Below are positions 26,370 to 34,701 of a stretch of DNA of 64,000 bases, piece after piece. The notes below the pieces were generated by a model, which saw nothing but the letters and a program-made list of their open reading frames with translations, did not search any database and had not been told where the DNA came from. Within the stretch, counting starts at the first letter, position 1, and every line of letters starts with the position of its first letter. Position numbers and translations under genes: made by a program. Origin of the DNA: Mycobacterium gallinarum (GTDB lineage Bacteria > Actinomycetota > Actinomycetes > Mycobacteriales > Mycobacteriaceae); NCBI RefSeq assembly GCF_010726765.1, contig NZ_AP022601.1, positions 2,604,001 to 2,668,000 on the forward strand, read 5' to 3'.

Positions 26370-26654
26370 TCAGAGGCCGTGCAGGATGACGCCGTTGCAG
26401 TCGGCGGCGGCCTGACGCAGCTTGGCCGCCTCCTGGTAGGCATCGGAGTAGTACCACTCCTTGGCTGCCTCTTCGGATTCGAACTCCAGCAGCACGGTCT
26501 GGGTACCGTGCCACTGCCCTTCGATCACCTCGGCCTTCGAGTCGAACGACAACAGCGTGGCACCGGCCATGGCCTGGCTCGCGAGCTTGCCGTATTCCGC
26601 CATCCCGGCCGGATCCTTGACGTCCTCGGTGATGAGGATGTACGCCTTGGGCAT
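26370..26654 (-). CDS. DUF1330 domain-containing protein
   Basis: 94 residues with the DUF1330 pattern: MPKAYILITEDVKDP, then LLSFDSKAEVIEGQW and TVLLEFESEEAAKEWYYSDAYQ. Ferredoxin-like (dimeric alpha/beta barrel) fold. Start ATG 26654 has AAGGAG upstream; a longer frame to 26753 overlaps the ferredoxin and is not supported. Last gene of the P450-ferredoxin unit. Function of the family is poorly known. Confidence 0.88.
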   Translation of the reverse strand: MPKAYILITEDVKDPAGMAEYGKLASQAMAGATLLSFDSKAEVIEGQWHGTQTVLLEFESEEAAKEWYYSDAYQEAAKLRQAAADCNGVILHGL

Positions 26655-26667
26655 TCGATCTCCTTTA

Positions 26668-26862
26668 TTAACCGTCGATTTCAGAGATAGCCTGTTCTGG
26701 ACAGTTCGCGATGGCGTCCTTGGCTGCGCTCTCGAGCTCCGCAGGCACCTCACCCGGCTTCGCGACCGCCCAACCGTCGTCGGTCATCTCGAACACCTCG
26801 GGGCACAGCGTCAGGCACATGCCGTGGCCGGCGCACTTGTCTTCGTCAACGCTGACCTTCAT
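26668..26862 (-). CDS. 3Fe-4S type ferredoxin (His variant)
   Basis: 64 residues, C10-A-G-H13-G-M-C16 and C54-P55, with an additional cysteine C20 (LTLC) that could allow a different cluster ligation. Overlaps the P450 stop by four bases and is its likely electron donor. ATG start. Confidence 0.93.
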   Translation of the reverse strand: MKVSVDEDKCAGHGMCLTLCPEVFEMTDDGWAVAKPGEVPAELESAAKDAIANCPEQAISEIDG

Positions 26863-28133
26863 CGGACGTCGAACTCGATATGCAGCTGGGTGAGCCCGCG
26901 CAGGATGTACGTCGGGATGTACTGATAGTTCCGATTGCTCACCGGGCCGTGGTGTTTCTCGCTGATGCGAATGTCGGTGGTGCGATCGAGCAGACGCTCG
27001 AGCCCGACGCGCGTTTCGGCACGTGCCAGCGGAGCGCCGGGACAGCTGTGGATGCCGCGGCCGAAGGCCAGGTGCTGGCGGGCGTTCTTGCGGTCGGGAT
27101 CGAAGGTGTCCGGATCCTCGAAACGCCGCGGGTCGCGGTTGGCCGCCCCGTTGATCACCATCAGCGTGCAGCCGGCCCCGAGCTCTTGGTCACCGACGGT
27201 CACCGGCACCCGTGACAATCGGAAATCGCCTTTGACCGGGCTCTCTATGCGCAGGCACTCCTCGATGAAATTGCCGAGGAGACTGCGATCTTCGCGCAGC
27301 CGACGCTGAATGTCGGGCTGGTCGCCGATCACCTTGAGCGCCGTGCTGAGCAGCCGCACCGTGGTTTCCTGCCCTGCCGAGAAGACATTGGTGGCCACCC
27401 GCACGACGTCAGCGACCTCGGGCATCGAGCCGTCCGGGAACGACGCGGTGGCCAGTCCCGTCAGCACGTCATCGCGCGGCTCGGCCCGCCGGTCCTCGAT
27501 GTACGTGGCGAAGACCTCATACAGGTATTCCAGCGGAGTCTTGTTCATCGTCTTGTCGGCGTTGCCCACCGAGCTTCCGTGGGTGCCGCGCGCGAGCCGC
27601 TCGAGGAGGTCGTCGCGGTCCTCGTCGGGCACACCCAGCAGATCGGCGATGACGCGCAACGTGAACGGACCGGCGAAGCCCTTGATGAACTCACCCTCGC
27701 CCGGTGCCAGGAAGTCGTCGAGGATGTCGTCGGCGAGCTGCCACATCGCGTCCTCGTTCTCCTTGAGGCGCTTGGGCGTGATCAACCGCATCAACAACGC
27801 GCGGTGATTCGTATGCGTCGGGGGGTCCAGCGTCGGCAGCTGATCGCTGAACGGGATCTCGTCGCGGTGCTTCACGATCAGGTCGGTGACGTCGTCCCCT
27901 TCGAGGGGAACCGGGAACCCGGGAAACGGGCCGGTCACCGACAGGCACGACGAGAACGTCTCCGCGTCGTTGTAGACGTCGACGGCCTCCTGCCAGCCGG
28001 TCACCATCGTCACGCCGTAGTGATCCTCACGGGTGACGGGGCACTTGTTGCGAAGTGCCTCGTAGAACGGAAACGGGTCATCCGTCAGTCGACTGTCCCG
28101 GAAGAAATCGACCGAGGTGAGGTCCTCCGTCAT
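26859..28133 (-). CDS. cytochrome P450
   Basis: 424 residues. I-helix FSAGQETTVRLL, heme loop FGRGIHSCPG with C364, then the C-terminal signature GPVSNRNYQYIPTYILRGL. The closest relative in the window is the P450 at 52615, which shares the SVDYF/SVDFF start, GDDITE/GDDVTD, LTPRRLKENED and the LRGLTxLHIEF end; the 400-residue pair is less similar. ATG start with GAGGAG upstream. The operator at 28151 lies 17 bases before the start codon. Confidence 0.94.
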   Translation of the reverse strand: MTEDLTSVDFFRDSRLTDDPFPFYEALRNKCPVTREDHYGVTMVTGWQEAVDVYNDAETFSSCLSVTGPFPGFPVPLEGDDVTDLIVKHRDEIPFSDQLPTLDPPTHTNHRALLMRLITPKRLKENEDAMWQLADDILDDFLAPGEGEFIKGFAGPFTLRVIADLLGVPDEDRDDLLERLARGTHGSSVGNADKTMNKTPLEYLYEVFATYIEDRRAEPRDDVLTGLATASFPDGSMPEVADVVRVATNVFSAGQETTVRLLSTALKVIGDQPDIQRRLREDRSLLGNFIEECLRIESPVKGDFRLSRVPVTVGDQELGAGCTLMVINGAANRDPRRFEDPDTFDPDRKNARQHLAFGRGIHSCPGAPLARAETRVGLERLLDRTTDIRISEKHHGPVSNRNYQYIPTYILRGLTQLHIEFDVR

Positions 28134-28150
28134 GCGCTACTCCTCTAACT

Positions 28151-28169
28151 ACGAGAATGTGATTCTCAT
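28151..28169. promoter_or_regulatory. putative operator ACGAGAAT-GTG-ATTCTCAT
   Basis: Inverted repeat with one mismatch in 8 + 8 bases and 3-base spacer, identical in design to the perfect copy at 13501. It is 17 bases before the minus-strand P450 start, consistent with a promoter-overlapping operator of the P450-ferredoxin-DUF1330 unit. The rest of 28134-28247 holds nothing else recognisable. Confidence 0.7.
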
Positions 28170-28247
28170 ATGTGGGTATTAGATTTCCACAGTGGGCACG
28201 TCGGCGTCAACGAGGCAGCTGTGCACCCGCACAGCGCGTCCACACCA

Positions 28248-29093
28248 TTATTGGATCGGCTCGTGTCCCAAAACGGTGGTTCGCAGCATTTCCCGAGGTG
28301 AATCGGGGTCATAGGGCGCTGCTCGGTGCAGGACGCCGTTGTTGTCCCAGATGACGGTGTCCCCGACCGACCAGCTGTGGCGATAGACCAGGTCGGGCTG
28401 GGTGGCGCGGTCCAGCAGCTCGGCGAGCAGCGCCCGACCCTCGTCGAGGTCCATTCCGACGACATAGTCCGCCGATGCCCCGAGCACCAGCGACTTGCGG
28501 CCGCTGCGATGTGTCCACACCAGAGGGTGCTCGTGGGTGGGGCGGCTGCGCCAGCGCGCGACCAGCTCGGGCGATGGGTCGGGGTTGACCCGACGTTGCG
28601 AGGCCTCCAGCGAGTGCACCACCCGCAGCGATCCGAACCGCCGCTTTTCCTCGTCGCTGAATGCGTCATAGGCCGCATAGGAGTTGGCGAACTCGGTCTC
28701 GCCGCCGTGCTCGGCCACCTGCTTGGCCGACAGCACGGTGGCCTTCTGCGGGCATTCATCGTGCAGCGGTGTGCACCCGTCGATGTGCCAATCGAAGGTC
28801 GCGCGCAAATAGGCGGCGGAAGCGTTCTTGGACTTGTCGAGCGTGACGGGATAGATGCCTGCGACGGGATGGTGCCCGTCGGAGGAGTGGTCGATGTCGC
28901 CGAGTCGACGGCAGAACGCCACCTGCGCCTCGGGTTGCAGGCCCAACCCCGGAAAGACCAGCACGCCATTGTCTTCCAGTGCTTCGAGCACCGCTTCGGC
29001 CAGCGCATCGTCGGAGGCCAGCCGGTCGGGATCCAGCCCGACGACCTCGGCACCGACCGAGGAGGTGAGTTTGTTGATCGTCAGCAGACTCAT
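28248..29093 (-). CDS. TauD/TfdA family Fe(II)/2-oxoglutarate dioxygenase
   Basis: 281 residues. Iron facial triad H103-x-D105 (FDWHIDG) and H256 (VLHRAAP), with R267 or R271 (PREMLR) for 2-oxoglutarate binding. Start ATG 29093 is preferred because AGGACG precedes it; GTG 29111 (six codons longer) would overlap the upstream stop and lacks a ribosome site. Members hydroxylate taurine, alkyl sulfates, phenoxyacids and others; given a sulfotransferase elsewhere, a sulfate-ester substrate is one idea (speculative). Last gene of the Rieske run. Confidence 0.9.
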   Translation of the reverse strand: MSLLTINKLTSSVGAEVVGLDPDRLASDDALAEAVLEALEDNGVLVFPGLGLQPEAQVAFCRRLGDIDHSSDGHHPVAGIYPVTLDKSKNASAAYLRATFDWHIDGCTPLHDECPQKATVLSAKQVAEHGGETEFANSYAAYDAFSDEEKRRFGSLRVVHSLEASQRRVNPDPSPELVARWRSRPTHEHPLVWTHRSGRKSLVLGASADYVVGMDLDEGRALLAELLDRATQPDLVYRHSWSVGDTVIWDNNGVLHRAAPYDPDSPREMLRTTVLGHEPIQ

Positions 29094-29107
29094 GTTCGTC
29101 CTATCCG

Positions 29108-29437
29108 TCACGGCACTGGCGCACTGACGCGATGCATGACCGCGTCGGCGGAGTCGGCGGGTTTCTGGGTACCGAAGACTTCAACGGCCATCGACACCAT
29201 GATCATCGAGTACACGAGGTGCAACAGGTTGAGCGCATCGTCGGGCACATCGTCGAGCGGAAACTTGTCGCAGTAGTCGATCGCCTCCTCGAAGCGAGGC
29301 GTGAACGCATCGTAGAATTCGCGTATCTCCGACATGGGCGTGCTCAACCGGGTGCTCCACCGCTCCGGTTCAGTTGCCAGACACCACTTTTCGGCGTACT
29401 GCTCGAACTCGGCGAAGGCGCTGGGCAGTCGGGTCAT
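29108..29437 (-). CDS. small conserved partner of Rieske oxygenase (copy 1)
   Basis: 109 residues, no known domain recognised. Shares most of its core with the 121-residue protein at 34335: WC near 18, EIREFYDAFT versus EIQAFYDAIT, then a nearly identical YCDKFxLDDxPxDxLNLxH and YSM. Helical, no membrane segment. ATG start overlaps the Rieske oxygenase stop by four bases. Duplicated association with Rieske oxygenases suggests a subunit, chaperone or electron-transfer adaptor. Confidence 0.85.
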   Translation of the reverse strand: MTRLPSAFAEFEQYAEKWCLATEPERWSTRLSTPMSEIREFYDAFTPRFEEAIDYCDKFPLDDVPDDALNLLHLVYSMIMVSMAVEVFGTQKPADSADAVMHRVSAPVP

Positions 29438-30738
29438 GATCCGACCCCCACCCCGTGGCCCATTCTCGCCTCCGGCTCGGGCATGCGTTCGGCCTGGTAC
29501 TCCTCCACCCAGTCGACGGCCACCTTGTGCAGATGGCGGACGAGGATCTCCTGATCCGACAGCGGGTAGTCGTTGACTATCGGCTCGTCCAGGCCGTATT
29601 CGAGCGCCGCCTGGGTGCCGCCGAGCATGCCCGCATCCTGCAGCGCGAATTCCTTGAGCACCACGGACGCGACCTCGTGCTCGATGCGCTCGCGCACCGT
29701 ACGTGCGGGATGAAATGCGTTGTACGCCTCGAACTTATGGGTGTTGTGCGACGTCGGCCAGTAGCGATACAGCAGGTACCACCCGTGGTAGATCAGGATC
29801 TCGAGGTTCGGGAAGATCTGGAAATTGGTGATGCCCCACGGCTCGATACCGCCCGGATTCAGGCCGGCCGAATGATGCGTCTCAGGGGTACGCCACGGAC
29901 CCACGAGTCCGCTTCGGGTGACCCGCTCGACGGGATACATGAACTCCGGGTCGAGCAGCCACCGGCGAGTACCCGCCGTCGAGACCAGGCGGTGGGGTCC
30001 GTCGATCTGGAAATGTCCGCACTCGAACGTCTGGTTGGGTTGACGAACGGCGCTGGGCACCTGCTGCGAATGCAGCGACGGCACGTGGTAGTACTCCTGG
30101 AACGCGTCGGCGAAGATCTTCCAGTTGCTGTTGTTCCGCGCTTCGAATTCGTAACGCTCCGTCATCATCTCGAATGGATAGTCGTCCAGCGCGGTGATCA
30201 TGGGGCCGAGGAATTCACGCAGCGTCCACCGAGGTTCATGGTCGAAATTGATGAAGATGAAACCATTCCACACGTCGCAGTGCACGGGTTTCAATCCGTA
30301 CTGCGAGGTGTCCAGTCCGAAGAACTCGCCCTCCTGTTGCACGAACGTCAGATCACCCTTGAGGTCGTAACGCCACCCGTGGTACTTACACGTGAACTGG
30401 CGGCAGGTGCCTTTGACCTCCTCGTGGGGATAGTCGTTCCACACCAACTTGTTTCCACGGTGACGGCAGACGTTGTAGAAGGCTCGGATCTGCTGGTCTT
30501 TGCGCCTGACGACGATCACCGACGTCTTGGCGACCTCGATCTCCTTGGTGAGGTAGCTGCCGACCCGCGGCAGTTCCTCGACGCGAGCAACATTGAGCCA
30601 GGCGCGCTTGAAGACCGCTTCGCGCTCGAGTTCGTAGAACTCCGGTGAGATCGAGTCGCGGAACGAGATCGGTCCGGTGCCCAGTTCCGGGTAATGCTCC
30701 GTCCAGCTACCCTCGGCCGGTTTGGGCCACTTAGCCAT
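29434..30738 (-). CDS. Rieske non-heme iron oxygenase, alpha subunit-like
   Basis: 434 residues. Rieske box C91-x-H93 (CRHRGNKL) and C117-x2-H120 (CKYHGW). Catalytic domain with DAFQEYYHVPSLH: iron ligands H218 and H223, E215 where many relatives have the bridging Asp. No separate beta subunit gene; the small gene overlapping its end may fill that place. ATG start with GGGAGG upstream. Probably hydroxylates a ring substrate with electrons from the KshB-like reductase at 31538. Paralogue at 34702. Confidence 0.94.
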   Translation of the reverse strand: MAKWPKPAEGSWTEHYPELGTGPISFRDSISPEFYELEREAVFKRAWLNVARVEELPRVGSYLTKEIEVAKTSVIVVRRKDQQIRAFYNVCRHRGNKLVWNDYPHEEVKGTCRQFTCKYHGWRYDLKGDLTFVQQEGEFFGLDTSQYGLKPVHCDVWNGFIFINFDHEPRWTLREFLGPMITALDDYPFEMMTERYEFEARNNSNWKIFADAFQEYYHVPSLHSQQVPSAVRQPNQTFECGHFQIDGPHRLVSTAGTRRWLLDPEFMYPVERVTRSGLVGPWRTPETHHSAGLNPGGIEPWGITNFQIFPNLEILIYHGWYLLYRYWPTSHNTHKFEAYNAFHPARTVRERIEHEVASVVLKEFALQDAGMLGGTQAALEYGLDEPIVNDYPLSDQEILVRHLHKVAVDWVEEYQAERMPEPEARMGHGVGVGS

Positions 30739-30774
30739 GCGAACCTCCCTGTCGTCTCGGAGAACTCGTGGTCG

Positions 30775-31518
30775 TCACATCACCGACCCGCCGTTGACAC
30801 CCAGCGTCTGGCCGGTGATGAAACCGGCCTCTTCGGAACACAGGAAGCCGACGGCGGCGGCGATGTCGGCACCGGTGCCCAGGTGGCCGAGCGGGACGCT
30901 CGCGGCCATCTGCTCGTTCGAGGGAAGGTGTCCGGCCGCCTGTCCCGCGTGCTGCATCGGCGTCTCGATCGCCGACGGCGGAATGTTGTTGACGGTGATA
31001 CCCGTCGGACCGTATTCCCGCGCAAGCGATCTGGTCAGTGACAACAGCGCGCCTTTCGACGCGGCGTAATGCGCCATCCCCGGCGATCCGCGCTGCGCGC
31101 TGGACGAGGAGATCATGACGATGCGGCCCCAGCCGGCTTCCAGCATGTCCGGCACCGCGATCTGACAGCAGTGGAAGGTGCCCGTGAGATTGACGTCGAT
31201 CAGTCGCTGCCAGGCCTGCACGCTGATGTCGGTGAACGGCGCGAAGTCCACGGCGCCCGCGCTGGTTACCAGGATGTGCACCGGGCCCAGTTCGGTGCGC
31301 ACCTTCGAGAAGGCTTCCTCAACGGCGGTGCGGTCGCTGACATCAGCGGCCACCCCGAATGCCGTGACGCCCTCCGCGCGCAACTCTTCGGCGACCCGTT
31401 GCGCCGCTTCGCCGTTGAGGTCGAGAACAGCCACCTTGTGCCCACGCCTGCCAAGCTCGTGGCACGTCGCTTCGCCCATACCAGAGGCGCCGCCGGTCAC
31501 CACCGCCACCCGCGTCAT
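30775..31518 (-). CDS. SDR family oxidoreductase
   Basis: 247 residues. TGGASGMGEATC loop, SSSS catalytic serine region (137-140) and Y151-x3-K155. Resembles the SDR at 297 (same EAGWGRIVxISSSS, GITVNxxPP and ITGQxLGVNGG elements). ATG start with GGAGGAACG upstream. Between the reductase and the first Rieske oxygenase; likely dehydrogenates the diol or alcohol formed by the oxygenase. Confidence 0.92.
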   Translation of the reverse strand: MTRVAVVTGGASGMGEATCHELGRRGHKVAVLDLNGEAAQRVAEELRAEGVTAFGVAADVSDRTAVEEAFSKVRTELGPVHILVTSAGAVDFAPFTDISVQAWQRLIDVNLTGTFHCCQIAVPDMLEAGWGRIVMISSSSAQRGSPGMAHYAASKGALLSLTRSLAREYGPTGITVNNIPPSAIETPMQHAGQAAGHLPSNEQMAASVPLGHLGTGADIAAAVGFLCSEEAGFITGQTLGVNGGSVM

Positions 31519-31537
31519 CGCACGTTCCTCCGCTCCA

Positions 31538-32563
31538 TCACTCGTAGACCACGTGGACTGTTTGGCTGGTAGGTAGAGACTGACACGTCAGCACCCAGCC
31601 TTCAGCCACTTCGTCGTCATCGAGTGCATCGTTGTTAAGCATCCGGGCACTCCCGGTGACGATGCGTGCCATACACGTTCCGCACGAACCCGTCTCGCAC
31701 GACGACGGCGCCCGCAAACCGGACATGCGCGCTGTCTGCAGCAGCGTGTTGCCGGACCGGTAGTCGGCGGTCGTCTTCTTGCCGTCCAGTTCGATGACGA
31801 CCGTTTCGGTCGTCTCCGTGGAGCTGTTGCCGACGTCGGCAGGCACCGGGTCGACCGTGAAGCGCTCGAGGTGCACACGCTGCGACGGCACACCGGATTC
31901 CCGCACCGCAGCCTCGACGGTGTCCATGAAGGGACGCGGGCCGCAGATGTAGTAGTCGGCCGCACCGGCATCTTCGAGGAAAGTCCGTACCGCTTCGGGA
32001 GTCACCACACCGTTGTCGTCATCGATGTGGTGCGCGACCGCCAGACGGTCGGCGTGCTGCTCGGCAAGTCGAGCGAGCGCCTCGTCGAAAATCACCGAAT
32101 CGCGATTGCGATTGGCGTAGAACAGCCGAATACGACGCGACGATCCGCTCAGGGCCGTCCGCATGAGCGACATGATCGGCGTGATGCCGCTGCCGCCCGC
32201 GAACGCCACGATCTCGTCGCCGTTGTCGCGTAGGCAGAAGCGTCCCTCGGGTGGCGCCGCATGGATCTCGACACCCTCGGTGGCGGCGTCGTTGAGCCAG
32301 TTGGACACCACGCCGCCGGGATCGCGCTTGACGGTGATCCGAAGCTCGTCTTCCACCGGCGCCGACGACATCGAATAACAGCGCCGCAGATCCTGACCGT
32401 CCACATTGACCCGCAGCGTCAGGAACTGGCCTGCCCGATACCGGAACCGTGCCGAGCAGTGGTCGGGCACACCCAGCACCAGGGAAACGGCGTCGCTGGT
32501 CTCGCGCACGACCCGCTTGACGCGTAACGGCGCGAATCCGTCGGCTCCGTTGTTGTCGCCCAT
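31538..32563 (-). CDS. KshB-like flavin/[2Fe-2S] oxygenase reductase
   Basis: 341 residues in the order FAD domain (RCYSMSSAP near 61), NAD domain (FAGGSGITPIMS), C-terminal plant-type ferredoxin C289-x4-C294-x2-C297 and C327. This is the architecture of 3-ketosteroid 9-alpha-hydroxylase reductase KshB and of phenylacetate/hybrid reductases. Start ATG 32563 preferred; TTG 32572 is three codons upstream. Probable electron donor for both Rieske oxygenases. Two CAAGTACT boxes lie immediately upstream. Confidence 0.93.
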   Translation of the reverse strand: MGDNNGADGFAPLRVKRVVRETSDAVSLVLGVPDHCSARFRYRAGQFLTLRVNVDGQDLRRCYSMSSAPVEDELRITVKRDPGGVVSNWLNDAATEGVEIHAAPPEGRFCLRDNGDEIVAFAGGSGITPIMSLMRTALSGSSRRIRLFYANRNRDSVIFDEALARLAEQHADRLAVAHHIDDDNGVVTPEAVRTFLEDAGAADYYICGPRPFMDTVEAAVRESGVPSQRVHLERFTVDPVPADVGNSSTETTETVVIELDGKKTTADYRSGNTLLQTARMSGLRAPSSCETGSCGTCMARIVTGSARMLNNDALDDDEVAEGWVLTCQSLPTSQTVHVVYE

Positions 32564-32575
32564 CCCGCTCAATAT

Positions 32576-32608
32576 ATCAAGTACTTGTCATTAATCTCAA
32601 GTACTGAA
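32576..32608. promoter_or_regulatory. two CAAGTACTTG-type boxes between marR and reductase genes
   Basis: TATCAAGTACTTGTCA (palindromic core CAAGTACTTG at 32578-32587) followed 20 bases on by CTCAAGTACTGAA (core at 32598-32607). The spacing is two DNA turns. Related single boxes occur at 36087 and 42449. MarR proteins commonly bind such short palindromes, and a marR gene is adjacent. The first box also resembles the published KstR2 consensus (CAAGnnCTTG core), so a KstR2-type regulator encoded elsewhere is an alternative. Confidence 0.65.
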
Positions 32609-32615
32609 TACTCCC

Positions 32616-33068
32616 CTACTGTCCGATGTGATCGTCGAACAATTCGTGCCCGGTGCCCTGTTCGACGACGCGCGCCAGCAGGTCGCGCAGCGTCTGCTGC
32701 TCGGACTTGCTCAGTACCCCGAAAACCTTGTCGTGCGCGGCGATTGCGTCGTTGACCACAGCCTCGGCTACATCACGCCCCTGGTCGGTGAGAAATGCCT
32801 GCAGGATGCGGCCGTGTTGCGGATCCTTCTTTCGCACGATCAGGCCACGTCGCTCGAGAGCGGTCAGCGCGAGTTGAACACCCTGGGGACTGATCAGCAT
32901 GCGCCGTGCCAGGTCGGCGCCGGACAGACCCGGCTCGGTCGCCAACTGTCGCAACACACCGATTTGCGCAGTACTCACCCCGTGGTCGCTCACCGCATCG
33001 TTGACCGTCGTCAAGGAGAAGTACCAGGCCTGCTTCAGCAGCCAGAGAATGTTGTCGGTTTGTTCCAC
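32616..33068 (-). CDS. MarR family transcriptional regulator
   Basis: 150 residues, winged-helix: SLTTVNDAVSDHGVS, then ADLARRMLISPQGVQLALTA as recognition helix region, and the wing LIVRKKDPQHGRILQAFLTD. GTG start with AGAGGAG upstream. It lies inside the Rieske run, after the amidohydrolase and before the reductase, with its putative boxes directly downstream and at the start of the whole run. MarR members typically respond to aromatic or phenolic ligands. Confidence 0.92.
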   Translation of the reverse strand: MEQTDNILWLLKQAWYFSLTTVNDAVSDHGVSTAQIGVLRQLATEPGLSGADLARRMLISPQGVQLALTALERRGLIVRKKDPQHGRILQAFLTDQGRDVAEAVVNDAIAAHDKVFGVLSKSEQQTLRDLLARVVEQGTGHELFDDHIGQ

Positions 33069-33090
33069 GCTTGCTCCTCTCAGCGGTGCG

Positions 33091-34338
33091 CTAGCGCTTG
33101 TAGACGACGCCGTTCTTCATGACGAACCCGACATCCAGCGTGACGGCGATGTCGCGTGACGGGTCGTCCGGTACGGCAACGATGTCGGCGAGATAGCCGG
33201 CGGCCAGACGTCCCAGCTCGCCGTCGGCTTCGATGAGTTCGGCGCTGGTGATCGTCGCCGCGCGCAAGGCCTGCATGGGCGTCATCCCGCGGGATACCAG
33301 CGCGCACAGTTCTTTTGCGTTCTGCCCGTGCGGAATCGCCGGCGCATCCGTGCCGCAGGCGATGCGGACACCGGCCGCGATCGCCTTCGGCAACATGGCC
33401 TGGGCCTGCGGGAAGACCACCTCGGCCTTTTTGCGAAGCTCGGGAGCGATTCGATCGACCGCCATGGCCTCGGTCAGGTAGGTGGTCGACACCAGGAACG
33501 TGCCGGTGTCGGCCATCAGCTTGATGGTGTCGTCGGTGGCCAGGAAACCGTGCTCGATGCAGTCGATTCCCGCGCGGATGCAGGCGCGAATAGCGCTGTC
33601 CCCCACGGCATGCGCGGCCACCCGTACCCCGGCGCGATGCGCTTCGTCCGCGATCGCGGCGAATTCGTCGTCCGAGTACTGCTGGGCGCCCGGTGCAGTG
33701 CTGTGTGACATCACGCCCCCCGACGCCGACACCTTGATCAGCTTCGCTCCATGCCTGACCTGGTACCGGACGCACGCACGAACCTCGTCCACACCGTTGG
33801 CGATGCCCTCGGCGACGGACAGCGGCATGATGCCCGGGGCCAGGCGCTGGAACACCGTCGGGTCGAGGTGCCCGCCGTACGGGGTCACCGCATGCCCCGC
33901 GGGGTAGATGCGTGGACCGATGTGCCACCCCTGATCGATCGCACGTTGCAGCGCGACGTCCAGCAGATAGCCGCCCGTTTTCACCATCAACCCCAGGTTG
34001 CGGACCGTGGTGAAACCGGCCTCCAGTGTGGTGCGCGCGTTGACCGCCCCGCGCAACGTCCGGTACGCGGGGTCGTCCTGCACGCCGTGCATGGGGCTCG
34101 GCAGCCCTTCCGGACCGCCCGGACCGCCGATGAGCAGGTTGAGCTCCATGTCCATCAGGCCCGGCAGCAGGGTCACGTCGCCCAGGTCGATGTCCTCGTC
34201 CGGATTCGGCGGCAGGTCAACTGGATTGACGGCAAGGATGCGGTCACCCTCCACGACGATCACGGCAGGCGAGCGGACCTCGCCGGCCTCGACGTCGGCC
34301 CAGCGCGCGCCACGCAGGACGGTGATCCGAGGTGTCAC
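33091..34338 (-). CDS. amidohydrolase superfamily protein lacking the first HxH metal motif
   Basis: 415 residues resembling imidazolonepropionase/prolidase-type amidohydrolases. The strand that should read PGLxDxHxH reads PGLMDMELN, so both metal histidines are replaced (E65, N67). Other active-site residues remain: K202 (KLIKVSASGG), H243 (AAHAVGD), H263 (IEHGF) and D331 (CGTDAP). It may be a mononuclear enzyme or have new chemistry. GTG start overlaps the small gene's stop by four bases. MarR follows after 22 bases. Confidence 0.88.
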   Translation of the reverse strand: MTPRITVLRGARWADVEAGEVRSPAVIVVEGDRILAVNPVDLPPNPDEDIDLGDVTLLPGLMDMELNLLIGGPGGPEGLPSPMHGVQDDPAYRTLRGAVNARTTLEAGFTTVRNLGLMVKTGGYLLDVALQRAIDQGWHIGPRIYPAGHAVTPYGGHLDPTVFQRLAPGIMPLSVAEGIANGVDEVRACVRYQVRHGAKLIKVSASGGVMSHSTAPGAQQYSDDEFAAIADEAHRAGVRVAAHAVGDSAIRACIRAGIDCIEHGFLATDDTIKLMADTGTFLVSTTYLTEAMAVDRIAPELRKKAEVVFPQAQAMLPKAIAAGVRIACGTDAPAIPHGQNAKELCALVSRGMTPMQALRAATITSAELIEADGELGRLAAGYLADIVAVPDDPSRDIAVTLDVGFVMKNGVVYKR

Positions 34339-34700
34339 GGCACCGGTTCCGATACGCAGTCCAATGTCGTCGCACCCGAGTCAGGCACTTTGGGTTGTTT
34401 CCAGCACTCAACGGGGAACGACGCCTGGATCATCGAATACAACAGATGCATCAGGTTGAGCACGTCCTCCGGCATATCGTCCAGCGAGAACTTGTCGCAG
34501 TAGGCGATGGCCTCTTCCGCGCGTGCGGTGATCGCGTCGTAGAACGCTTGGATCTCCTGCATCGAACTGGCCAACCGTTTGGCGTAACGTTCGGCTTCGC
34601 TGCCCAGGCACCAGTCCGAAAACTCTTCGAGGTCGGCGAACTCCGGCGGCAATTTGGACGGGCGGTCGGGAGTCGGCGTCGTCGAAGCTGCGGTCGTCAT
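34335..34700 (-). CDS. small conserved partner of Rieske oxygenase (copy 2)
   Basis: 121 residues, paralogue of the protein at 29108, with a longer Thr/Ser/Pro-rich start. Conserved block: FSDWCLGSEAERYAKRL, MQEIQAFYDAITARAEEAI, YCDKFSLDDMPEDVLNL, HLLYSMIQ. Start ATG is one base from the Rieske oxygenase stop; its own stop overlaps the amidohydrolase. No known domain recognised. The same order (oxygenase then small gene) is kept in both copies. Confidence 0.86.
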   Translation of the reverse strand: MTTAASTTPTPDRPSKLPPEFADLEEFSDWCLGSEAERYAKRLASSMQEIQAFYDAITARAEEAIAYCDKFSLDDMPEDVLNLMHLLYSMIQASFPVECWKQPKVPDSGATTLDCVSEPVP

Positions 34701-34701
34701 G

